From: Deltaproteobacteria bacterium
Lineage (GTDB): Bacteria > Desulfobacterota > DSM-4660 > Desulfatiglandales > B25-G16
Direction of reading: 5' to 3'
NCBI GenBank assembly: GCA_003646875.1
Contig: QMLT01000160.1
Span: 1-5,016 of the forward strand
Length of the DNA stretch: 5,016 nucleotides
Part shown: positions 1-5,016 of the stretch, piece by piece
Position numbering within the stretch: the first letter of the stretch is position 1
Layout of the letters: every line of letters starts with the position of its first letter
Notes under the pieces: model-generated
What the model was told of the DNA's origin: nothing
Seen by the model: only the letters and a program-made list of their open reading frames with translations
Database searches by the model: none
Program-made: the position numbers and the translations under genes

Positions 1-94
1 GGCTCCAAGACACTAAGATTATACAATTATTCTTTATAATAGCCTTTTTATATTCATTTTCTCTTTGTGTCTTTGGGTCTTGGTGGCTTAATAG
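1..94. repeat. Imperfect inverted repeat with a degenerate 8-base tandem repeat in the right arm
   Basis: The left arm (1-17, starting GGCTCCAAGACAC) is the imperfect reverse complement of the right arm (71-88, CTTTGGGTCTTGGTGGCT); about 13 of 17 positions match with one single-base gap. The right arm is also part of a run of octamers: CTTTGTGT (63-70), CTTTGGGT (71-78), CTTGGTGG (79-86), CTTAATAG (87-94). I recall similar 'CTTNGTGTCTTNGTG' octamer runs as scattered intergenic repeats in several environmental bacterial genomes, but could not check that here. The repeat may continue past the left edge. It lies just downstream of the 3' end of the minus-strand ParB-like gene, where it could fold in the transcript. 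There is no clear T-run on that strand, so I do not call it a terminator. Confidence 0.5.
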
Positions 95-133
95 TTATGG
101 TATTTTATAAATGCTTTTTTGAAATCCGAAATA

Positions 134-1114
134 CTATATGTCCTTCCAAAAATCGGGTATTTGTTTTAATTCAGACAAGTTATATAAATCAGCTAACTTC
201 CCTTTCAGATCTTCGCCTTTTCTAAACCTTACTTCAAGTCTGTAATCCGTCCCCTCAAAAAAAGGTGGGGGAATTATTTTAACTCCCAAGGGGAGAGAAA
301 GATTGGAAATACCCTTGTTAAATAATTTTTCAGCCCTCGAAAGCGATGGAAATCTTCTGAATTTCAGTATCTTAACTATGGTTTTTACCTTCTGCGGTTT
401 ATTCATCGCAGTATTATGTAAAACCTCTTTAATATCTTTTGAATCTATAATCTCTTTAATTGAGCGCCCTTCCCTGCTGGCAATTTCTTTAATCCATTGG
501 ATAGTCTCCCATTGCTGATTAAAGCTCCACTTTAAAGTTGTAAATAAATGATTAATTGCAAGACGATCCTTTTTCTCAAAATACCTGAGTAATCCAGCCA
601 CCCGCATGGATAATCTTTCCATAGCGACAGAAATCTTTATTCTCTCTTCTAACTCCTCTAAGCCTAAGAATAATTCTAATTGCTCTTTGCTTGAAGGAAT
701 ACCAAGAATAGGCATGAAATTGGTTACTATTTCTTCTGTGCTAACAAAACGTGTTAGTCTTTGCAAAACCATCCCTTTCTCAATATTATTCAATTGACGA
801 TTAATGAGGTTATCAGTTAAATTAAATAAAAGCCCATTAAACAGGGAGAAACTATCAGGTAACACGTGGCATACTATATCCCGCCACCCCAATTCTTTTA
901 CAGCCATTAGCCTTCGGTAACCGGCAACTACTAAAAAATTGTTATCGGCATTTTTAAGCAGATATGGTGTATTTATAATACCAAATTTTTCAATAGATGC
1001 CTTAAGAGGTCCCAGGTTAAAATTAAAGCTCATACATAATGGGCCTGGTGTTAAATCAATATCTGAAATGGCTACATTTAAAAGGCTGCTTTTTAATACT
1101 TTTTTTTTCATCAT
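134..1114 (-). CDS. Orphan ParB-like N-terminal domain protein
   Basis: A 326-residue cytoplasmic protein with no signal peptide or membrane segment. Residues about 10-85 resemble the ParB/Spo0J/sulfiredoxin-type N-terminal domain: LKASIEKFGIINTPYLL (37-53), then VVAGYRRLMAVKELGW (62-77), matching the family's G-x-R-R-x-x-A box. Next comes an N-x-x-x-R segment (N102 to R106, then LNNIEKG), the usual 'ENxxRxxLNPxE' position, leading into a helical region (about 110-185) in the place of the ParB DNA-binding middle domain. The last ~100 residues are unassigned. In CTP-binding ParB proteins the box is usually GERR; here it is GYRR. Members of this superfamily act in plasmid or chromosome segregation, transcription control or nuclease reactions, so the role is open. 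No parA or parS-like site is visible. Start: two adjacent ATGs (1112-1114, 1109-1111) follow a GAGG at 1120-1123; the first has 5-base spacing and the second 8. It is transcribed away from the liv operon and looks AT-richer than it by eye. Confidence 0.8.
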   Translation of the reverse strand: MMKKKVLKSSLLNVAISDIDLTPGPLCMSFNFNLGPLKASIEKFGIINTPYLLKNADNNFLVVAGYRRLMAVKELGWRDIVCHVLPDSFSLFNGLLFNLTDNLINRQLNNIEKGMVLQRLTRFVSTEEIVTNFMPILGIPSSKEQLELFLGLEELEERIKISVAMERLSMRVAGLLRYFEKKDRLAINHLFTTLKWSFNQQWETIQWIKEIASREGRSIKEIIDSKDIKEVLHNTAMNKPQKVKTIVKILKFRRFPSLSRAEKLFNKGISNLSLPLGVKIIPPPFFEGTDYRLEVRFRKGEDLKGKLADLYNLSELKQIPDFWKDI

Positions 1115-1151
1115 AATCGCCTCAGGAAAGATTTTTTCGCATCCAATGGCA

Positions 1152-1180
1152 TTTAAACATAATTTTTAACAAGGAGACAA
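1152..1180 (-). promoter_or_regulatory. Candidate sigma-70 type promoter of the ParB-like gene
   Basis: Read on the minus strand, TTGTCT (1180-1175) is a 4/6 match to the -35 box and TTTAAA (1157-1152) a 4/6 match to the -10 box, separated by exactly 17 bases. This would start transcription near 1145 and give a leader of about 30 bases carrying the GAGG ribosome site. The match is moderate and the region is AT-rich, so chance is a real alternative. Confidence 0.3.
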
Positions 1181-1281
1181 TGATCAAAATCAGAAAGAGT
1201 TTTTTTCTTGATGCCGCTGAAGAAACATGGCGGAAGAATGCTCTGGAAAGTTGTGCTGGCAAAAAGGCAAAAAGTTCTTGA
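1180..1281 (+). CDS. Doubtful 33-residue small ORF
   Basis: ATG at 1180 follows a good AAGGAG (1171-1176), but the spacing is only 3 bases. The 33-residue product begins MIKIRKSFFLDAAEETWRKN and ends in a lysine/serine-rich tail (GKKAKSS). It has no signal peptide or membrane segment, and I recognise no family. It runs divergently from the ParB-like gene and overlaps its candidate promoter region. It could be a real small protein, the eroded start of a lost gene, or chance. The Shine-Dalgarno-like sequence is the only positive evidence. Confidence 0.2.
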   Translation: MIKIRKSFFLDAAEETWRKNALESCAGKKAKSS

Positions 1282-1423
1282 CAAACAGTAAATAACAAAT
1301 TACCAAGAGATGTAGATATTACGTGAAAATTTACTTGGCTCAGAAAAATGCTATTAATAATTTACCCCTTGAGTAAATATTTATCGGTCGTTCTAAATAA
1401 TCATATAGTAGGGAAGTTTTCAG

Positions 1424-1457
1424 ATCCTGTTATGTAGATTACATAACAGGATTTTTT
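1424..1457 (+). terminator. Strong intrinsic terminator upstream of livK
   Basis: A perfect 13-base-pair stem (ATCCTGTTATGTA at 1424-1436, its complement at 1440-1452) encloses a 3-base loop GAT and is followed by six T (1452-1457), with another T-run at 1461-1467. The T-run is only on the plus-strand 3' side, so it acts on rightward transcription. It lies about 60 bases before the livK start codon. There is no full-length plus-strand gene upstream in the window, so it ends either a short RNA or a liv leader transcript (attenuator-like). It could also simply insulate the operon. Confidence 0.85.
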
Positions 1458-1506
1458 CTATTTTTTTATGGGCTATACATTATTTTCTACAACAATAAAC
1501 TAAAAA

Positions 1507-1514
1507 GGGGGGAG
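1507..1514 (+). promoter_or_regulatory. Ribosome binding site of livK
   Basis: A purine block GGGGGGAG ends 4 bases before the ATG at 1519, and fixes that start. It is the strongest ribosome site in the operon, in line with the high expression expected of a periplasmic binding protein. Confidence 0.7.
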
Positions 1515-1518
1515 AAAC

Positions 1519-2799
1519 ATGAAAAAAAGTTATTTTAAAACTGCTCTAATCTTTATAGCAATTATCGGGTTTTTTGTATCGGCGAATGCAATTGCAGCGC
1601 CAAAAAAATTGGTAATTGGTCATCCAGCCTGCCTTTCTGGAAAATACGCAAAGGCAGGGGAACAGGCCATCGGGGGAATAAAGGCATGTGTAGATTGGGT
1701 AAATAATGTCTATGCTGGTGTCTTGGTAGGTAAAAAAAGAATTCCTCTTAAGTACAAATACTATGACTGCGAGTCCAAAAAGGAGTCCGTGACAAGCCTT
1801 ATCGGACGTCTGATCACGGTCGATAAAGTAAACGTTGTTTTTTCCGCATATAGCTCTGGGCTTACTCTCAGGGGAGCCCCTGTGGCAGAAAGCCATAAGA
1901 TGCTCTATATGGATCATGGCGGAGCAAACAACAAGATATTCAGGCAGGGATTTAGGTATATTGTCCAGACTATAGGGCCTGCCACCAGGTATCACGAGGG
2001 AACACTTAATATGATTCATAAGATTGACCCAACGGCCAAAAAAGTTGCGCTGGCCTATGAGGACTCCGAATTCGCAAAGATGGTTATGCACGGAGCAGAA
2101 AAACACGCCAAAAAGCTTGGATTTAATGTTGTCTTTGAGCGTACATATCCAAAAGGGGTAACAGACTTAACTCCCCTGCTTTCTGCATTAAAAGCAAGCA
2201 ATCCGGACTTTATCCTTGGTGGCGGGCACTTTGAAGACGGCCAGCTTTTTAATCGTCAGATGGCTGATCTGGGCATAAATAGCAATGCCCTCTCCCTGAT
2301 AGCAGCCGCAACACTGCCAGCATTTTACAAGGCCCTGACCAGCATGGCCGAAGGCGTCATGGGTCCCTCACACTGGGAATACGGCGTAAAATATTCAGCT
2401 CAAGAGGCCAAGAAAGTAAAGCTTCCCTGGATTGGTCCAAGTCAGGATGAATTTGTAGCCCTTTTCAAAAAGGCCCTGGGCAAAAATATTATCCCCGACT
2501 ATCACGCTGCGGAAGCTGCTGCTCAGGTCTTAGCCTATGTATTGGCTGTGGAAAAAGCGAATTCTATTGATTCGGATAAAGTAAGGGCGGCCCTTGGCGA
2601 TCTTACTTTCATGTCTTTTTATGGTGGCTGGGATGTTGATGAAACAGGCCTTCAGGTCGGCCATTCCATGGTGGACGTGCAATGGCAGGATGGTAAGAGG
2701 GTTATTGTTTGGCCCGAAGAAGCTCAAACCGGGAAACCTTGCTACCCCATGCCTACTTTCGCCGAAAAAGCAAAGGGGAAGGTGGCGGTTCCAAAATAA
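1519..2799 (+). CDS. livK: Periplasmic substrate-binding protein of a branched-chain amino acid type ABC transporter
   Basis: A 426-residue exported protein of the type I periplasmic-binding family (Peripla_BP_6, LivK/LivJ-like). It has a classic signal peptide: basic MKKSYFK, hydrophobic residues 8-20, and AxA-type cleavage near A24 (ANA, 22-24) or A26. There is no lipobox, so it should be soluble in the periplasm. The mature start LVIGHPACLSGKYAKAGEQA (31-50) is the family's first beta strand and ligand-contact loop. YSSGLTLRGAPVAE (111-124) is the second ligand loop. VALAYEDSEFAKMVMHGAEK (176-195) and PDFILGGG (229-236) belong to the second lobe, and YHAAEAAAQVLAYVLAVEKA (328-347) is the conserved C-terminal helix. 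C57 and C84 may form the lobe-1 disulfide known in LivJ-type proteins (inference). It leads the operon ahead of livH, livM and livG. The ligand cannot be read from sequence: branched-chain amino acids are the default, but relatives bind amides, urea or aromatic acids. Confidence 0.92.
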   Translation: MKKSYFKTALIFIAIIGFFVSANAIAAPKKLVIGHPACLSGKYAKAGEQAIGGIKACVDWVNNVYAGVLVGKKRIPLKYKYYDCESKKESVTSLIGRLITVDKVNVVFSAYSSGLTLRGAPVAESHKMLYMDHGGANNKIFRQGFRYIVQTIGPATRYHEGTLNMIHKIDPTAKKVALAYEDSEFAKMVMHGAEKHAKKLGFNVVFERTYPKGVTDLTPLLSALKASNPDFILGGGHFEDGQLFNRQMADLGINSNALSLIAAATLPAFYKALTSMAEGVMGPSHWEYGVKYSAQEAKKVKLPWIGPSQDEFVALFKKALGKNIIPDYHAAEAAAQVLAYVLAVEKANSIDSDKVRAALGDLTFMSFYGGWDVDETGLQVGHSMVDVQWQDGKRVIVWPEEAQTGKPCYPMPTFAEKAKGKVAVPK

Positions 2800-2820
2800 T
2801 ATATAGCTACAATCGCCACC
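2781..2820 (+). promoter_or_regulatory. Hairpin joining the livK 3' end to the spacer
   Basis: GGTGGCGGTT (2781-2790, inside the last livK codons) can pair with AATCGCCACC (2811-2820) over 10 base pairs with one G-U, leaving a 20-base loop that contains the livK stop codon. No T-run follows. The right arm is also the outer left arm of the larger inverted repeat (2811-2959), so the two folds exclude each other. Confidence 0.5.
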
Positions 2821-2959
2821 ATCAAAATCTTTGGTGCTCTTCTCAATAAGTTGGGGTATCTGTCGGGCAATAAGGCACAACAAGGCCCACATAAAGTCAG
2901 GGAGCATTTTTAAGCTGCTGCCCCAACTTATTGAGTTACAATGTTTGATGGTGGCGATT
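2811..2959 (+). repeat. Two-part inverted repeat filling the livK-livH spacer
   Basis: The outer arms are a perfect 16-base inverted repeat (AATCGCCACCATCAAA at 2811-2826, its complement at 2944-2959). The inner arms are a perfect 15-base inverted repeat (CTCAATAAGTTGGGG at 2842-2856, its complement at 2921-2935). Internal loops of 15 and 8 bases separate outer from inner stem, and a 64-base apical region contains a small GGGC/GCCC pairing (2865-2868 with 2885-2888). The imperfect symmetry extends outward to TAC (2808-2810) and GTA (2963-2965). A run of five T (2958-2962) overlaps the end of the outer stem, so partial termination is possible. As RNA it would form a long rod before livH. It could be a transcript-stabilising or attenuating spacer, or a short non-autonomous mobile element with terminal inverted repeats. 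I saw no clear target duplication. Confidence 0.8.
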
Positions 2960-2994
2960 TTTGTACCCAATAAATACATTGAGGGGATTTTAGA

Positions 2995-3882
2995 ATGATA
3001 TTAGAACAGTTAGCCGGCAATTTGATCCAGGGCCTTGTGTTAGGCGCTGTTTATGGTATGGCTACGATGGGTCTAAGCCTTATTTTTGGTGTTCTGAAGG
3101 TAGTAAATGTTGGGCACGGAGCCTTTATCATGGTGGGAGCATTTGTAACACTCTGGCTGTTCAACACCCTTGGAATCAATCCAATCCTTGCTGTCCCTGT
3201 TGCCTTTGCCATAGGCATGGGCTTGGGGTTTATATTTTACTATACAACCATGCAAAGGTTAATCAAGGCGCCGGAACTCGCCACTCTGCTGGCGACTTTT
3301 TCCCTCGGAATTTTGCTTGAAGAGCTTATAAAACTCATCTTCGGATCAGAGTTTCGTGGCTACAATTGGGTTGTAGGTAAAATCAATATTGGTGTAACTG
3401 TTTTTCCAATGGCAAAATTGTATGCGTGCATCGGGAGCGCACTCATCGCTGTCCTGCTCTATTTGTGGTTTAATAAGACCCGGGCAGGCTCGGCCGTGAG
3501 AAGTGTTGTTGAGGACAGTGAGGGCGCCAGGGTTTGCGGTATAAATGTTGGAGGGGCCTATGCCTTGAGTTTTTCATTGGGAATAGGGCTCACTGTAGCG
3601 AGTGGTGTCCTTCTCACCATGTTTATCCCGGTTGGCATTAACCCTTATATGGGAGGCGGATATACCCTGAAGGCCTTTGTTATCGCAGTCTTGGGCGGTC
3701 TTTCATCACCGTATGGCGCCTTTTTCGGTGGATTGGTCTTTGGACTCATTGAGAATGGGTCCTATACGATATTTGCCCTGCTTCCAGGTGTAGAACCGTT
3801 TGCGCTGACCCGGTTTTTGTCTTTTGTGATATTATTAGCCATACTTCTGATTAAACCGACTGGAATTCTGAGTAGAAAATGA
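2995..3882 (+). CDS. livH: Branched-chain amino acid ABC transporter permease LivH
   Basis: A 295-residue integral inner-membrane protein, full length for LivH. It forms half of the transport channel and pairs with LivM. It begins with the usual QGLVLGAVYGMATMGLSLIFG (12-32), followed by VLKVVNVGHGAFIMVGAF (33-50), the family's N-H-G segment. Hydrophobic spans follow through about residue 160. The cytoplasmic coupling loop KTRAGSAVRSVVEDSEGARV (161-180) followed by CGINV contacts the ATPases. The C-terminal part has AVLGGLSSPYGAFFGGLVFG (231-250) and ends in KPTGILSRK, the usual 'RPTGLFG' position. The start is well set by GAGGGG (2981-2986) with 8-base spacing. It is separated from livK by the inverted-repeat spacer but overlaps livM by 4 bases (ATGA), so livH and livM are probably translationally coupled. 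Confidence 0.95.
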   Translation: MILEQLAGNLIQGLVLGAVYGMATMGLSLIFGVLKVVNVGHGAFIMVGAFVTLWLFNTLGINPILAVPVAFAIGMGLGFIFYYTTMQRLIKAPELATLLATFSLGILLEELIKLIFGSEFRGYNWVVGKINIGVTVFPMAKLYACIGSALIAVLLYLWFNKTRAGSAVRSVVEDSEGARVCGINVGGAYALSFSLGIGLTVASGVLLTMFIPVGINPYMGGGYTLKAFVIAVLGGLSSPYGAFFGGLVFGLIENGSYTIFALLPGVEPFALTRFLSFVILLAILLIKPTGILSRK

Positions 3883-4880
3883 AAAATAAAATAACAAAGT
3901 ACTATCCTCTAATACCACTATTGGCTGCATACCTTCTTCTTCTTTTAATAGGTAAAAATATTTCGGGTATGTGGCAATTAGTGGCCATGCTTATATTCTA
4001 CTGCGCTATGGGACAGGCATTTAATATTTTTCTTGGCATGACCGGATACGTAGACTTTGGCTATGTTGCTTTTATGGGTGTTGGCACCTATGGAATGGCA
4101 CTGGCAATTACGCATCTTTCCCATATTAAAGGGCTCGGAATATTAATTATCATAATAGGTTTTGCCCTGGCAATAGTGATGTCCACTCTTCTGTCCATGG
4201 CTGTAGGTGCCGTTGCTCTGAGACTCAGAGGGGCTTACTTCGCTATTGCCACAATAGGAGTAAATGAGGGATTTCGATTTCTTATTGAAGGCGCAAGAAT
4301 ATGGAATGGCTCTGAAGGTCTTATATTTACTGCTCAACTCAATCAGATACTTGGAAGAGAAACCGCAAGCTCACTCATGACTTTCTGGGCTGACATTATT
4401 GTTCTTATCATTGCAGTATTAGCTGCATTTGTAACCCTGTATTATATGAAAAGCAAGATAGGCTATGCGCTCACCGCATTAAGGGAAGATGAAGACGCAG
4501 CTAAGGTGATGGGTATCAATGTGACAAAATACAAAATCATCGCCTTTATCACCAGCGCCTGTTTTGCAGGTCTTGTTGGAGCCACCTCATGGGCGCTAAA
4601 AACTCCGTATGTTTTTCCGCCTGAAGTTTTTGAAATTCATTATACTATAGAAGCTATTATTATTGTGCTCCTTGGTGGGGCAGGCACACTTCTGGGTCCG
4701 GTTGTTGGCGGACTTATCTATGGCATCTCTAAATATTATCTCGCCATATTCATGCCGGGATTCCAGTTGCTGATTTTCGCGCCGGTGATAATTATCATTA
4801 TAGTCTTATTCCCGGAGGGGGTAGTAGGGATGTTAAAGAGAAGAGTTAAGGGTTCAGCTCTGGCAAAATTTATTATTTAG
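3879..4880 (+). CDS. livM: Branched-chain amino acid ABC transporter permease LivM
   Basis: A 333-residue integral membrane protein, the second permease half. Family landmarks are FNIFLGMTGYVDFGYVAFMG (48-67), ALRLRGAYFAIATIG (113-127), the cytoplasmic coupling loop SKIGYALTALREDEDAAKVM (192-211) with GINV after it, IVLLGGAGTLLGPVVGGLIY (262-281), and the near-terminal LFPEGVVG (310-317). Several hydrophobic spans are visible between residue 10 and 312. It lacks the long N-terminal extension of enterobacterial LivM, as many relatives do. Its ATG sits in the livH stop (ATGA, 3879-3882) with only a weak upstream purine stretch (GAGTAG), so expression probably depends on ribosomes finishing livH. 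The stop at 4878-4880 lies 8 bases before the livG start. Confidence 0.94.
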   Translation: MKNKITKYYPLIPLLAAYLLLLLIGKNISGMWQLVAMLIFYCAMGQAFNIFLGMTGYVDFGYVAFMGVGTYGMALAITHLSHIKGLGILIIIIGFALAIVMSTLLSMAVGAVALRLRGAYFAIATIGVNEGFRFLIEGARIWNGSEGLIFTAQLNQILGRETASSLMTFWADIIVLIIAVLAAFVTLYYMKSKIGYALTALREDEDAAKVMGINVTKYKIIAFITSACFAGLVGATSWALKTPYVFPPEVFEIHYTIEAIIIVLLGGAGTLLGPVVGGLIYGISKYYLAIFMPGFQLLIFAPVIIIIIVLFPEGVVGMLKRRVKGSALAKFII

Positions 4881-4888
4881 GTGAGAAT

Positions 4889-5016
4889 ATGGCTTTATTA
4901 AGGCTTGAAAATGTAACAAAACGCTTTGGAGGATTAGTGGCAGTTGACAAGGTGAATTTGGAAATCCAGCCAGGAGAGTTAATAGGAATAGTCGGGCCAA
5001 ATGGGAGTGGAAAAAC
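4889..5016 (+). CDS. livG: Branched-chain amino acid ABC transporter ATPase LivG (5' end only)
   Basis: Only the first 42 codons and two bases of the next are in the window. The protein starts MALLRLENVTKRFGGLVAVD, the typical LivG opening in which F13 (KRFGG) is the A-loop-like position of this family. Then comes VNLEIQPGELIGIVGPNGSGK, giving a Walker A motif GPNGSGK (36-42); the truncated next codon begins AC, consistent with the expected threonine. LivG proteins more often have GPNGAGKT, so serine at position 40 is a mild variant. The ribosome site AGGTGAG (4879-4885) overlaps the livM stop and leaves 3-base spacing to the ATG at 4889. The product should hydrolyse ATP at the cytoplasmic face of LivH/LivM, with a LivF-type partner expected further downstream. 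Confidence 0.93.
   Translation, partial: MALLRLENVTKRFGGLVAVDKVNLEIQPGELIGIVGPNGSGK

Larger units (their letters stand above)
1115..1518. other. Intergenic region between the divergent ParB-like gene and the liv operon
   Basis: This 404-base AT-rich region must hold the control signals of both flanking units. It contains the candidate ParB-like gene promoter (1152-1180), the doubtful small ORF (1180-1281), four ATTTAC/GTAAAT hexamers (1288-1378), a 17-codon GTG-started mini-ORF (1323-1376) and a strong terminator (1424-1457). The promoter of the liv operon is not clear. TTGACA (1278-1283) is a perfect -35 box, but the sequence 17 bases on (TACCAA) is a poor -10. TATAGT (1404-1409) is a 5/6 -10 box with only TTATCG 17 bases upstream. 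Downstream of the terminator the best -10 is TATACA (1474-1479), without a -35. A regulator-dependent promoter is possible. No tRNA or known riboswitch was recognised. Confidence 0.6.

Noticed and set aside
96..138. Imperfect 10-base inverted repeat (96-105 with 129-138) at the end of the ParB-like gene, considered as its terminator
   Set aside because: The stem is nearly all A/T with one mismatch or wobble, and no T-run follows on the minus strand.
303..518. Short plus-strand open frames within the ParB-like gene (also 606-797 and 939-1169)
   Set aside because: They are antisense shadows of the minus-strand gene, which has clear domain motifs.
1147..1161. TGGCAT as half of a sigma-54 promoter
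   Set aside because: The GC element expected at the -12 position is absent at the required spacing.
1278..1306. TTGACA (1278-1283) as the liv operon promoter
   Set aside because: The -35 box is perfect, but no good -10 box lies 16-18 bases downstream (TACCAA is the best), so I mention it only as a possibility.
1546..2106. 186-residue minus-strand open frame inside livK
   Set aside because: It is a shadow of the livK coding sequence with unlikely composition (many Cys, His, Phe) and no ribosome site that would support it.
2530..2979. 149-residue minus-strand open frame across the livK end and the spacer
   Set aside because: It runs antisense to conserved livK codons and through the inverted repeat, and shows no recognisable family.
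4881..4883. GTG at 4881 as an alternative livG start
   Set aside because: It is out of frame with the clear LivG protein sequence; it is part of the ribosome site instead.

Overview
The window looks like chromosomal DNA of a Gram-negative bacterium of moderate to low GC. A desulfobacterotal (deltaproteobacterial) or similar anaerobe is my best guess, from the style of the branched-chain amino acid transporter proteins and from the octamer repeat at the left edge. No sequence in the window proves the taxon.

Layout. Positions 1-94 hold an imperfect inverted repeat whose right arm is a degenerate 8-base tandem repeat. Positions 134-1114 (minus strand) encode an orphan protein with a ParB-type N-terminal domain. 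Positions 1115-1518 are a 404-base intergenic region. It holds a candidate promoter for the ParB-like gene, two doubtful mini-ORFs on the plus strand, four copies of the hexamer ATTTAC/GTAAAT, and a strong intrinsic terminator (1424-1457) pointing toward the downstream operon. From 1519 to the right edge lies a plus-strand high-affinity branched-chain amino acid type (HAAT) ABC transporter operon. In order it has the periplasmic binding protein (livK-like, 1519-2799), a 195-base spacer with a large two-part inverted repeat, the permeases livH (2995-3882) and livM (3879-4880, overlapping livH by 4 bases), and the first 42 codons of the ATPase livG (4889 to the edge). A livF-type second ATPase would be expected just beyond the window.

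How it works together. The exported binding protein captures an amino acid or related small organic molecule in the periplasm and hands it to the LivH/LivM membrane pair, and LivG (with a presumed LivF) powers import. The two non-coding structures are the most interesting content. One is a terminator between the operon's upstream region and livK, with no full-length plus-strand gene in front of it to terminate. The other is the livK-livH spacer, where a left arm can pair either with the end of the livK coding sequence or with a distant downstream arm. Both could set the excess of binding protein over permease, but this is inference. I see no convincing wholly new system: the coding content is a common transporter operon plus an orphan ParB-like gene.
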